Positions 7,894 through 17,012 of a stretch of 50,118 nucleotides of DNA are shown here, one piece after another (within the stretch, counting starts at the first letter, position 1; each line of letters begins with the position of its first letter). This stretch comes from Methanosarcinales archaeon (GTDB taxonomy: Archaea > Halobacteriota > Methanosarcinia > Methanosarcinales > Methanocomedenaceae). The DNA lies in contig JAIOQW010000211.1 in assembly GCA_021108405.1 (NCBI GenBank), positions 1-50,118 on the forward strand, written 5' to 3'. A program made the translations under genes and the position numbers. The notes below the pieces were generated by a model, which was given only the letters and a program-made list of their open reading frames with translations, did no database searches and was not told the origin of the DNA.

Positions 7894-9630
7894 TCAAACC
7901 CCGGTCTTCTCCCTATATAGAGTGAGCATATTATCTATTGTCTCAGGTGTAATTTTACCAAGCTGGGAAACTGTCTCATAGAACCGTGACGGTACTTTCA
8001 CCCTGCCTACATCAAACCCTTCCTGTTTCTTGAATTGGTACTTTGCAAGGAAAATCTCCTTACCCAAAGCTTCCAGTTCATCTCTTGTTTTTATAATACC
8101 TACACTCGCAAGAGAATCAATCATAATCTGCTCGCTATAAACGCCTCTGGCAAAGAGACAGCATACGAGACTGTTGTTGACCATACGCCAGTAATCCTCA
8201 TAGATGATCTTATCTACCATCTTTTCCTCTGTTAACTGCTGGCTGGAAGCTTTCTGGTCAATGCTGTAACCGCCATTATCCAGATGTGAATGCCGTACAC
8301 CCACTATCTGGCCAATTATCGAGGCAGGACCAGTATGATATCCTGCGATCTCAACTCCAGCCAGATTAATAGCATAGTCCTCTCCGCCGTATTCAGCCGC
8401 AGCCACAGCAGTACCTTTTGCCAGTGCCTGATAGAACTTATTTGGCATCTTTACGATCTGGTCAAGAGCTTTTAGATACTTGTCAGTATCTCCCCATCTT
8501 AATGCGATCCCCAGAGTATCCGAAGGAGTGATAAGATCACGTTCATAGGCCTCAGTGGCCCATGCCAGTACACCGCCCACACTAAGGACATCCAGACTAT
8601 AGCGCTCGCACCTATCGATCAGACGCAGTACGTCTTCTGCTAGTGTAATGCCCAGGTTGGTACCAAGAGCATAAATAAGTTCATAATCATAACTGATATT
8701 ACGGAACTCAAACTCATGCCCCTTGTGGAACTGTGTCTTTAGCATGGCAATATGGATGCACCCTATAGGGCAGTTACTGCATGCGATCTTACGAAAGAGA
8801 AGATTATCTGCAAAATATTCACCTGATAAGCTCTCTGCATTTTCAAAATGTGATTGTTTAAGGTTCTTGGTAGGCAGTCCTTTTAACTGGTTCAATACAC
8901 TGATATTAGCTGCTGTCCCAAGGTCATGGTATTTATCCATAACATCAGTATCCACAACCGAATTATAGAGTTTATTATACATTTTCTTAAAAGCTGACAT
9001 ATCAGGAATATCAATCTCTTCAGTTCCTGATATTACCATAGCTTTGAGGTTTTTGCTTCCGAATACAGCACCCAGCCCAAGCCGTCCGAAATGCCGGTAG
9101 GTATCAACATTCACATTAGCATACCTTACCTGGTTCACACCACCTTCTCCGATACGCATAATGCTGCGTCTGCCTTTCCCGGGCTCTACATTTCGAAGTA
9201 TCTGCCCTGTCACTTCAATTGACGAGACGTCCCAAATACTGGCAGCGTCCTTAATCTTTACTTCTTCATCATGTATGGAAAGATAGGACGGTTTATCCGA
9301 ACGTCCCTTTATAACAATACTATCATATCCGGCAAACCGCATAGCCATTGCCAGCCTACCGCCTACATGGGATTCGCCCATTTCATTGGTAAGAGGTGAT
9401 TTGAACATTGATACTGCTTTTGATGCACACGGAAGAAGTGCGGTCAGTGGTCCTATACTTAATATTATAGGAGCTTGTGGTGATAGCGGATCAACACCGA
9501 TGGGACACTCTTCAAGCAGCAACTGTGTTGCTACACCTGTTCCTCCAAGATATTTATCAAACAGATCAGCACGATCGCGAATAGTATGTTCACCTGTATC
9601 CAGGTCAATATATAATACATTAGACCACAT
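7894..9630 (-). CDS. aldehyde ferredoxin oxidoreductase (AOR family)
   Basis: A 578-residue cytosolic tungsten/molybdopterin enzyme of the AOR family, which oxidises aldehydes to acids with ferredoxin or a partner Fe-S protein as acceptor, or runs in reverse. The N-terminal cofactor domain has LGGTGVA and SIGPLTA. The [4Fe-4S] ligands Cys284, Cys287 and Cys291 are in CSNCPIGC, and the distal cysteine is one of Cys490/Cys491. GRLGLGAVFGSKNLKA (about 182-197) is a family hallmark. Substrate cannot be inferred; the carboxylate-forming FOR/WOR/AOR subtypes were not separated. It lies 2 bp downstream of its four-cluster ferredoxin, so the two form an operon. Confidence 0.93.
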   Translation of the reverse strand: MWSNVLYIDLDTGEHTIRDRADLFDKYLGGTGVATQLLLEECPIGVDPLSPQAPIILSIGPLTALLPCASKAVSMFKSPLTNEMGESHVGGRLAMAMRFAGYDSIVIKGRSDKPSYLSIHDEEVKIKDAASIWDVSSIEVTGQILRNVEPGKGRRSIMRIGEGGVNQVRYANVNVDTYRHFGRLGLGAVFGSKNLKAMVISGTEEIDIPDMSAFKKMYNKLYNSVVDTDVMDKYHDLGTAANISVLNQLKGLPTKNLKQSHFENAESLSGEYFADNLLFRKIACSNCPIGCIHIAMLKTQFHKGHEFEFRNISYDYELIYALGTNLGITLAEDVLRLIDRCERYSLDVLSVGGVLAWATEAYERDLITPSDTLGIALRWGDTDKYLKALDQIVKMPNKFYQALAKGTAVAAAEYGGEDYAINLAGVEIAGYHTGPASIIGQIVGVRHSHLDNGGYSIDQKASSQQLTEEKMVDKIIYEDYWRMVNNSLVCCLFARGVYSEQIMIDSLASVGIIKTRDELEALGKEIFLAKYQFKKQEGFDVGRVKVPSRFYETVSQLGKITPETIDNMLTLYREKTGV

Positions 9631-9632
9631 AA

Positions 9633-10043
9633 TTATAGCACCTCTACTTTTATTAATTCAAGTACATCATGACTGCAGAATTTTGAGCATACACCACAGT
9701 GTGTACATATTAATGGTAATCCCGATCTATCAAAATGTATAGCACCAGGCAAACATGCCTGAGCACATGCTTTACATCCATCACAGAGGTCCTTATTAAA
9801 CACAACACCACCACCATCTCTGGGAGTTAATGCCCCGGTCGGACATGCTCTGGCGCATGGAGGATCATGACATGCGCGGCATACGATAATCTCAAACGCG
9901 CTTTCAAGTCCACCTGAAGTCCTTATATCTATTGCACTGTCTATCAATGATACTGAATTTACATTTATACGGCTGCAAGCAAGCATACAGCTAAAACATC
10001 CGATGCATCTATTCGGATTAGCAACTTTGATTCTTGAAGGTAT
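9633..10043 (-). CDS. AOR-associated ferredoxin with four [4Fe-4S] motifs, apparent ATA start
   Basis: An electron-transfer subunit with sixteen cysteines in four cluster motifs: CIGCFSCMLAC, CRACHDPPCARACP, CDGCKACAQACLPG and CTHCGVCSKFC. It resembles the Fe-S partners of bacterial and archaeal AORs and DMSO-reductase-type enzymes, and should carry electrons between AOR and the ferredoxin pool. The first ATG (9986) lies inside the first cluster motif and would destroy it. The frame upstream stays open for about 50 codons without ATG, GTG or TTG. A GGGGG-containing ribosome-binding site (complement of 10053-10057) lies nine bases before ATA at 10041-10043, which gives I-P-S-R-I-K-V-A-N-P-N-R-C, the expected N-terminus. 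A sequencing error in the A5-G5-A5 run is the alternative. Confidence 0.85.
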   Translation of the reverse strand: MPSRIKVANPNRCIGCFSCMLACSRINVNSVSLIDSAIDIRTSGGLESAFEIIVCRACHDPPCARACPTGALTPRDGGGVVFNKDLCDGCKACAQACLPGAIHFDRSGLPLICTHCGVCSKFCSHDVLELIKVEVL

Positions 10044-10204
10044 AGAATTTTTCCCCCTTTTTATATCTGTATAGTTAAATTGATGTTCACAGTATTTATG
10101 AGTTTGGTGTTTAGGAAGAAGACTTAATATTATTTTAGTATGTTAGAGACATAACACTAAAATCCAGTTATTTCCATTGATATATTAGATGCAGATGCAA
10201 CCAT

Positions 10205-10240
10205 TAATCTGTGTAAATCCGTGTAAATCTGTGTCTGAAA
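10205..10240. repeat. ATCCGTGT-type dispersed repeat
   Basis: AATCTGTGTAAATCCGTGTAAATCTGTGTCTGAAA-type sequence matches the arms at 1169-1303. It lies in the divergent gap between the ferredoxin and SepCysS genes. Confidence 0.7.
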
Positions 10241-10293
10241 AATGATACCGTGTTTATATTTATATTTCCGAATTCAACCTGATCGGATTATAG

Positions 10294-11486
<1,193 letters not shown>

Positions 11487-11498
<12 letters not shown>

Positions 11499-12662
11499 AA
11501 ACGGCATTCTGGCATCTTTAGGTATAGTATGGATATATTTAGCCCTAAATCCCGGGTCACGCATCAGGCAACTTGGAGCACTTTTCTTATATACAGGTTC
11601 TTTACCTATGCGCTTCCAGATATCCTTTAACGGTTCATTTCTAACATTCCCGAAACTCAGAGGTGTATAAGCACAGGGCAGCACATCACCACCTGACGTT
11701 ATATGTATCCAACGTTTGCCAGCAAAACATCCGAACATATCAGGGCCCATGAAATATGGGAAAGCAGTAACCCTTGGCCCGTCCTTGAGTTTATTTTTTT
11801 CCTGCTGGAACCTGGCCAGTCTGGTTACATCATTAGAATTGATAGTCTCATCTTCATGATCAAGCCACCGTCCTACTGCTATGATTTCATATAGTGATAT
11901 CTCATGTATCCCTTTAGCCTGCGCAAAGTTATAGAACTCTTCAAGATCATCAATATTATCAGGTGTGACCACTACGAATAAACCTGTCAATAGACCTGCA
12001 CCAAGGGCATTATCGATACCATTCATGACATCCTCATAACAGCCTGTCCTGCCCCTTATCCGGTCATGCTCTTTAGGGTCAGGACTATCCAGGCTTACCA
12101 GGACTGCATATAGTCCGGCATTTTTCAATTCTCTTGCTTTTTCAGAGCTCAGTCCGTACCCTGAAGTAAAGGAAATAGCAATAGCCTTGCTTTTATCCAC
12201 GTGTCTTACCATATCTGCAAGGTCGCTCCTGAGCATGGGTTCACCGCCATCAAAAGAGATCAGGTATGTACCCAGTTCAATTGATTCATCGATAATTCTA
12301 TTAACCTCATCCAGCGTAGGTTCAGGGCCTTCTATAATATCAGCAGCGCCGCAATGTATGCAATTATTCGGACAGCGCATTGTGATCCCAATAGAAGCCT
12401 GATCAGGAACACGTTTTTTCATAACTGCCGCTATCTGGGCTGATATCAATCTGTCAAACGCAGTACTTGGCACCGGAGGTGCCCAGGATGAAAAGATGAT
12501 CTGGTCCTCAACTGAGATCGGCTTTTCTTCTAGAAATATTTTATTGATCCGTTTTATGATGGGTCTGGCTACTTGAGATAGAGTACCTTCCGGAATAAGC
12601 TGTACTTTACCGTTCTCGATCTCGGCATTGATCTTTACATATGATTTTTCATAGACTCTCAT
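11487..12662 (-). CDS. radical SAM protein with SPASM-like C-terminus
   Basis: A 391-residue radical SAM enzyme. The cluster motif CPNNCIHC (Cys97, Cys101, Cys104) binds the [4Fe-4S] used to cleave S-adenosylmethionine, and FDGGEPML is the usual GGEP loop. The C-terminal third has further cysteines (MFGCFAGKRW, DVLPCAYTP, APSCLMRD) and the phrase GNVRNEPLKDIWK, typical of SPASM auxiliary-cluster domains. The N-terminal 90 residues are an extra segment that I do not recognise. It starts one base after the ccmE stop, so it belongs to the ccmDE operon. A role in haem or cytochrome maturation is suggested only by this context; it does not look like AhbC or AhbD at its N-terminus. Confidence 0.85.
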
Positions 12663-12663
12663 G

Positions 12664-13035
12664 TTAAATCCCGTATTTAGATGGACATCCCATTACCAAA
12701 AAATTGGCATCTACTCTGTCTTCCGAAACCAGGATTCCTCTGACAGATACTTTTGCGCCTTCTGCTAATTGCGGAACGATCTCACCACGATAATGAACAT
12801 CAATATCTGAGATGTTGTCAGTTAAAATAAAAAAAGTCTGTGTTCCTTCAATGCTAAGGGTGTCCGGTTTTACATTACCTGTAATCTCTACAGGTCGGTT
12901 AATATAAACTGATGCATTCATTTTAATGTCAGTGACTGTTAGGTATTGGGATGAAAAATCGAGTCCCCACATTCCAACAATTACTACAAGTATAATGCCG
13001 ACTAATACTATTGCGATCTTATCTTTTTTTCTCAT
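12664..13035 (-). CDS. ccmE: CcmE-like haem chaperone, Cys-type
   Basis: A 123-residue membrane-anchored OB-fold protein of the CcmE family, which carries haem covalently to apocytochromes c on the outer face of the membrane. Residues 7-24 form the single N-terminal membrane span. The soluble beta-barrel includes VEITGNVKPDTL and VSVRGIL. Instead of the usual haem-binding His (HDENY), the C-terminus reads MGCPSKYGI: Cys117 and Tyr121 in a C-x3-Y motif, the variant known from Desulfovibrio and archaeal Ccm systems. It follows ccmD by 22 bp and precedes the radical SAM gene by one base. The other ccm genes are not in this window. Confidence 0.85.
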   Translation of the reverse strand: MRKKDKIAIVLVGIILVVIVGMWGLDFSSQYLTVTDIKMNASVYINRPVEITGNVKPDTLSIEGTQTFFILTDNISDIDVHYRGEIVPQLAEGAKVSVRGILVSEDRVDANFLVMGCPSKYGI

Positions 13036-13057
13036 AAGAGAACCTTTATTATTATTA

Positions 13058-13207
13058 TTACTGTTTTTTTAATAAATCCATCTGTCTGCATAGCTTTTTT
13101 CTCGTTTGGAGGAGTCTGAAAATATATATTAAAAAGACTATCCATACAATGCCAAATGCTAATAATAAGGATTTGGAATATATCAGGTTTGATATTAATG
13201 TTTGCAT
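13058..13207 (-). CDS. ccmD: CcmD-like small membrane protein
   Basis: A 49-residue protein with one membrane span (about 13-31, LLAFGIVWIVFLIYIF) followed by a basic, coiled-coil-like tail (LLQTRKKLCRQMDLLKKQ). This is the pattern of CcmD, which helps haem-loaded CcmE leave the CcmABC complex. Its place directly before ccmE supports the call. The ATG at 13207 is chosen because the open frame further upstream runs into a hairpin repeat and is not protein-like. No clear ribosome-binding site is seen. Confidence 0.65.
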   Translation of the reverse strand: MQTLISNLIYSKSLLLAFGIVWIVFLIYIFRLLQTRKKLCRQMDLLKKQ

Positions 13208-13520
13208 AGTAGATATCTTATACGTTAGTTCATATATTAAGATAGTGTTAATAATTGAACAAAATCTTCCATTCGGTCGGATTTTCTTGACTGAAGCTCC
13301 GTAGGAGCTGAAGATTAGAAGATTCGCAGAATCTTCACCTGACATTCCAGAGGAATGGAGGATTAGAAAATGTGAATGAAGTGAGCATTTTCGATATATC
13401 AGGTTATACTTGATATACTAAGACAAATAATAAATTACATATAATTCATAGGTATATATTAATAAATAATTGATATGATATTAATTCACAAGATCATTAA
13501 GAAAATAGGGGATTTCCATA
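13208..13520. other. gene-free stretch dominated by a hairpin repeat
   Basis: This gap between divergent genes contains hairpin repeat copy b (13257-13420). The rest is AT-rich sequence with the ribosome-binding site of the next gene at 13507-13512. No protein-like frame was found. Confidence 0.6.
13257..13420 (+). repeat. modular hairpin repeat, copy b (fullest copy)
   Basis: In order it shows five hairpins: AAAATC/GATTTT around TTCGGTC; GCTCC-GTA-GGAGC; AAGATT-CGC-AGAATCTT; CATTCC-AGA-GGAATG; and AAAATG/CATTTT. It then ends in TATCAGGTTATACTTGATA and TACTA. The linker GATTAG follows the second and fourth hairpins. It matches copy e (47844-48007, opposite strand) almost throughout. Confidence 0.8.
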
Positions 13521-14768
13521 TTGAGGGTAGATCATGTAGTAAGATGTAACTTAATCTTAATAATTATACTGATCTTATCTATCAGTACTGCAAGTGCATT
13601 CAATAGATATGATGAAAATATATACAAGGGAGACGGTTACCAGATCAATAATTATTTTATTGAAGTATTTAGTATTAAATCATATGAGGATAACCGTTTG
13701 TTAACAATTAATATATATAAATTGAAATCTGATGGTACTTATGAGGAATTAATTGTCACACGTGAGATAATATCAAACAAAAAAATAACTAAATACCAGG
13801 ATGGTATAGTTGAAATAATCGTAAAGGAAAAGAACTGTACATCTACAATTGCTACTGTGGATATCACTGCATTGGGTATAGATGTAGAAAATTTTCAGCC
13901 TGTAAAAGGAGGAGTTCTAAAAGCTAAATTCATAGGCGAACCTTCACTATTACTCACAAAAGAGGTAGATAAAACCAATGTTGAGATAGGAGATACCATC
14001 AGAGTGACCATCAAAGCAAAGAATGTAGGAACTGGTCCGGCAAAAGGAATTACCCTTAATCATGGTACCACTCCGGGTTTTACTTTCAAGTCAGCTATCT
14101 ACACTACATATCCCGAGGAATTGGCTGCAGGTAATCCAGATTATACGCAGATGTATATCTATGAGATGGAAGCTGCCCAGAGCGGTACTTTTACTCTTAT
14201 TCCGGCAACTGTCACATATTATTGTTCTACATATGATAGTGAATATACCTCTAATTCCAATTCCCCTGTTATTACAGTAGCCAAGGAAGCTGTTGAGACT
14301 TCTATTCTTGAACTTACAGTCACACCTGATAAGACAGAATTACGACGGGGCGAGAAGGTTACTTGTACTGTATCCGTAAGAAATACCAAGGATGTACCTG
14401 CTTCAACTATCCGGTTAGATATGATATACCCATATAACCTGACATATGAATCAGGATGTAAGGATATCAAGATCATCGATAATAAACCAGTCATACAGGA
14501 AAGCGTTTATGGAGCCAGGTATGAGAACGAATATGATTATACCTTTTTGGCCAATGAAGTGGGGATATTTAATATAACAGCAAAAGTATCATATAAGGAT
14601 GGTGTAAATAATATAATTAATGAAACAACTTCAGATATGATCTATGTTGTAGAAGGCGAATATGATTATTTAAAGGAATATCCACTTTACGTTTATATTG
14701 CACCGATCATTATAATTTCCGTTATAGCCGGATGGTTATTCTGGAGAAGAAACCAGTTCAAAATGTAG
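13521..14768 (+). CDS. secreted, membrane-anchored surface protein with CARDB/DUF11-like repeats
   Basis: A 415-residue envelope protein. The N-terminal signal (LILIIILILSISTASA) ends near residue 26, and a C-terminal membrane span (about 388-408) is followed by RRNQFKM. Two Ig-like repeats lie at about 140-255 (TKEVDKTNVEIGDTIRVTIK) and 262-378 (TPDKTELRRGEKVTCTVSVR). The start is TTG at 13521, preceded by AGGGGA at 13507-13512 with 8-base spacing. It lies 22 bp before the tubulin-like gene and probably forms an operon with it. The role may be as surface scaffold or adhesin; this is inference. Confidence 0.75.
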   Translation: MRVDHVVRCNLILIIILILSISTASAFNRYDENIYKGDGYQINNYFIEVFSIKSYEDNRLLTINIYKLKSDGTYEELIVTREIISNKKITKYQDGIVEIIVKEKNCTSTIATVDITALGIDVENFQPVKGGVLKAKFIGEPSLLLTKEVDKTNVEIGDTIRVTIKAKNVGTGPAKGITLNHGTTPGFTFKSAIYTTYPEELAAGNPDYTQMYIYEMEAAQSGTFTLIPATVTYYCSTYDSEYTSNSNSPVITVAKEAVETSILELTVTPDKTELRRGEKVTCTVSVRNTKDVPASTIRLDMIYPYNLTYESGCKDIKIIDNKPVIQESVYGARYENEYDYTFLANEVGIFNITAKVSYKDGVNNIINETTSDMIYVVEGEYDYLKEYPLYVYIAPIIIISVIAGWLFWRRNQFKM

Positions 14769-14790
14769 AATAAATAAAGGGGAAGATAAA

Positions 14791-15894
14791 TTGCTAAATA
14801 TTCTAATTGTCGGAGCCGGACAGTGTGGTAACAGGATACTTGATTCGATCAATAACAAAGCATTTGGCGGTGGAAGATTCTCGAAATATTATTCAAAACA
14901 GAAATTTCCATCCCGTGTTGAGACCATTGCTGTCAATACAGCTATTAATGATCTAAAAGAAATGCAATATACCAAAGCAAAGGATAGATTACATATCCCT
15001 CATTTACATGGTGTTGGTGCAAACCGGATTGTAGGTAAGCAATGTTTTATAGATAATAAAGATCTGATCATGAGAACGATCTCAGAGAGAGGAAATTTTG
15101 ATGTGGCATTTGTTATTACCTCTTCTTCAGGAGGGACAGGATCATCATTTAGTCCATCGCTGATCAAGGAATTAAAGAACGAATATGACTTTCCTGTTTA
15201 CGGTGTTGTTATATTACCATTCAGGGAAGAAGGAACTATATATCTCCAGAACTCTGCTTTTTGTCTAAAGGAAATGCATAACAGTGGAACTGATGGGATA
15301 ATCCTGGGTGATAACCAGTTCTTAAAATATGCAGGGACAGATATTCAGAGTGCATATGATGGCATCAATTCAATGGTGGCAGAGAGAATGTTGTTCTTAC
15401 TTGAAGCTCTGGATAGCGAGATGATGATGGTCACAGACCTTGGTGATTTCAAAACAGTTATGTCAGGCGGGGCTGGTATTGCTACTATAGGATTTGCTAA
15501 GGGTGATGGAAATAATTCTATTAAGTCAATTATTCAGGAGAGCCTTTCTCCAAATGGTTTATTGTTTTCATCAAATATATATGAAGAAGGCAGCAGAGCG
15601 ATGATCATTCTTCGTGGTGATAGAAAATATTTAAATATTGATGACATTTCAGGTCAGATAGATAAATTGTCATCCCATATTGGTCATGTGTTCAAAGGAG
15701 TTATTATTCGAAGTGGAGAAATCCCTAAAGTACTATCTGTTATAACACTGGAAAACACTGTAGAACTTGAATCCCTGTATACGCTTGCAGTAGAGGCTAT
15801 TCAAATGGAAAAGGAAAAGCATGACCGAATGGCTCTACAAAAAGAAACAGGTACGGCCTTCTCAAAAATTGACGGATTGGAACCCCAATATTAA
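14791..15894 (+). CDS. divergent tubulin/FtsZ-superfamily GTPase
   Basis: A 367-residue cytoskeletal GTPase. The GTP-binding loop reads GAGQCGNRI (8-16), closer to tubulin's GQCGN than to FtsZ. The signature loop is SSGGTGSS (112-119), with Ser where FtsZ/CetZ have the last Gly. The catalytic T7 loop is VTDLGDFKTVMSGGAG (214-229), with Asp216 and Asp219. It lacks an FtsZ C-terminal tail. It is neither canonical FtsZ nor clearly CetZ; it may be one of the archaeal non-canonical FtsZ-like families. TTG 14791 is preceded by AAAGGGGA (14777-14783). Its operon partners are a surface protein and a Ca2+ exchanger, suggesting envelope-linked work rather than division (inference). Confidence 0.85.
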   Translation: MLNILIVGAGQCGNRILDSINNKAFGGGRFSKYYSKQKFPSRVETIAVNTAINDLKEMQYTKAKDRLHIPHLHGVGANRIVGKQCFIDNKDLIMRTISERGNFDVAFVITSSSGGTGSSFSPSLIKELKNEYDFPVYGVVILPFREEGTIYLQNSAFCLKEMHNSGTDGIILGDNQFLKYAGTDIQSAYDGINSMVAERMLFLLEALDSEMMMVTDLGDFKTVMSGGAGIATIGFAKGDGNNSIKSIIQESLSPNGLLFSSNIYEEGSRAMIILRGDRKYLNIDDISGQIDKLSSHIGHVFKGVIIRSGEIPKVLSVITLENTVELESLYTLAVEAIQMEKEKHDRMALQKETGTAFSKIDGLEPQY

Positions 15895-15909
15895 TTGTGA
15901 TCTGAAACA

Positions 15910-16833
15910 TTGATATCTGATATAATAATTTTCATCATCTCATTAGTTATCCTGATCTTTTCCAGTGAAATATTTACTGTGAATGCAGTAAAATTGGCCA
16001 GGTCAATGGGTGTATCACAATTTTTCATTGGTACTACTATAATAGGTATTGGGACTTCACTGCCTGAGATACTGATCACAGATTATGCATCACTTAAAGG
16101 AGAGTGTGGAATTGTTCTGGGTAATGTGCTTGGTTCAAATGTCACTAATATCGCCCTTGTACTTGGCCTTGCGATTTTCTTAAGAAGCACGGTTATCACT
16201 AATGATAATCTGCTAAAGGATAGTATTATTCATTTTCTTGTTCTGTGTACGGGATGTCTCTTCATACTAAGTGGGAATAGCGTTGGCAGGATTGAAGGTA
16301 TGGTCCTGATCGGAATGTATTTTTTATATATTTATTATTTATTAAAAACTCACACGATAGAGAGAAGTGATGATAATGATATTAAGAATACGTTCAATAT
16401 TCGGATTGTGCTTTATACTATTCTCGGACTGGTGGGAGTTGTTGGCGGAAGCAAATTATTAGTTGATTCGGCTGTTGTTATAGCCAGCGAGTTGGGAATA
16501 CCAAATATGGTTATCGGTCTTACTATTATAGCTTTGGGCACATCCCTTCCTGAACTGGCAGTATCTGTATCTGCTGCAAAACGGGGGTTTATAATGTTGA
16601 TCTTCGGTAATATCATAGGATCTAATATCACTAATATGAACCTGGCAACCGGAACTGCTTCCGTGATCAATAAAGTAACAGTTGATAATATTAATTTGAT
16701 CAATTTCAATCTTCTATACTTGCTACTGCTATCAGCTTTATTGATTATTATTGTTAAAAAAGGAGTTATTTCCAGCTGGTGGGGGGGGTTATATCTGTTG
16801 ATGTATGTATTTTTTATAATATTTAATTTATAG
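15910..16833 (+). CDS. Na+/Ca2+ exchanger family (CaCA) antiporter
   Basis: A 307-residue membrane antiporter of about ten spans, expected to export Ca2+ in exchange for Na+ or H+. The two inverted alpha repeats are clear: GTSLPE (48-53) with GSNVTN (75-80), and GTSLPE (210-215) with GSNITN (237-242). Length is normal for YrbG-type exchangers. The start is TTG at 15910, 15 bp after the tubulin-like stop, with only a weak GTGAT element before it. It closes a three-gene operon in which every gene starts with TTG. A hairpin repeat follows the stop codon. Confidence 0.9.
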   Translation: MISDIIIFIISLVILIFSSEIFTVNAVKLARSMGVSQFFIGTTIIGIGTSLPEILITDYASLKGECGIVLGNVLGSNVTNIALVLGLAIFLRSTVITNDNLLKDSIIHFLVLCTGCLFILSGNSVGRIEGMVLIGMYFLYIYYLLKTHTIERSDDNDIKNTFNIRIVLYTILGLVGVVGGSKLLVDSAVVIASELGIPNMVIGLTIIALGTSLPELAVSVSAAKRGFIMLIFGNIIGSNITNMNLATGTASVINKVTVDNINLINFNLLYLLLLSALLIIIVKKGVISSWWGGLYLLMYVFFIIFNL

Positions 16834-16843
16834 GAATATATAC

Positions 16844-16965
16844 TCAAGTTATACTTGATATACTATTAAATATAAGAAAATGTTCACTCTGTTCACATTT
16901 ACTTGAGATATATTTTATAAAATATATACGGGAACAAAATCCGAGCATTAGCGAGGATTTTGTTC
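16844..16965 (-). repeat. modular hairpin repeat, copy c
   Basis: Read on the minus strand, it starts with GAACAAAATCCTCGCTAATGC, pairing with GGATTTTGTTC. It continues with AAATGTGAACAGAGTGAACATTTTC and ends with TATATCAAGTATAACTTGA. It lies just downstream of the antiporter gene. Confidence 0.75.
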
Positions 16966-16970
16966 AGTAT

Positions 16971-16997
16971 ATAATCCTATGGATTATATATAAAAAA
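16971..16997 (+). promoter_or_regulatory. palindrome with TATA box before the Kef gene
   Basis: TATAATCC-TAT-GGATTATA is an 8-bp-arm palindrome whose right arm runs into TTATATATAAAAAAG. The TATA centre is about 24 bases before ATG 17013, and no ribosome-binding site is visible, so the transcript may be leaderless. The palindrome could be an operator (inference). Confidence 0.4.
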
Positions 16998-17012
16998 GTC
17001 CTTTAGTAATAC

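Noticed and set aside
13208-13345. N-terminal extension of the CcmD-like gene
   Set aside because: The extra 46 codons run into hairpin repeat b, are unlike any CcmD, and the membrane protein is complete from 13207.
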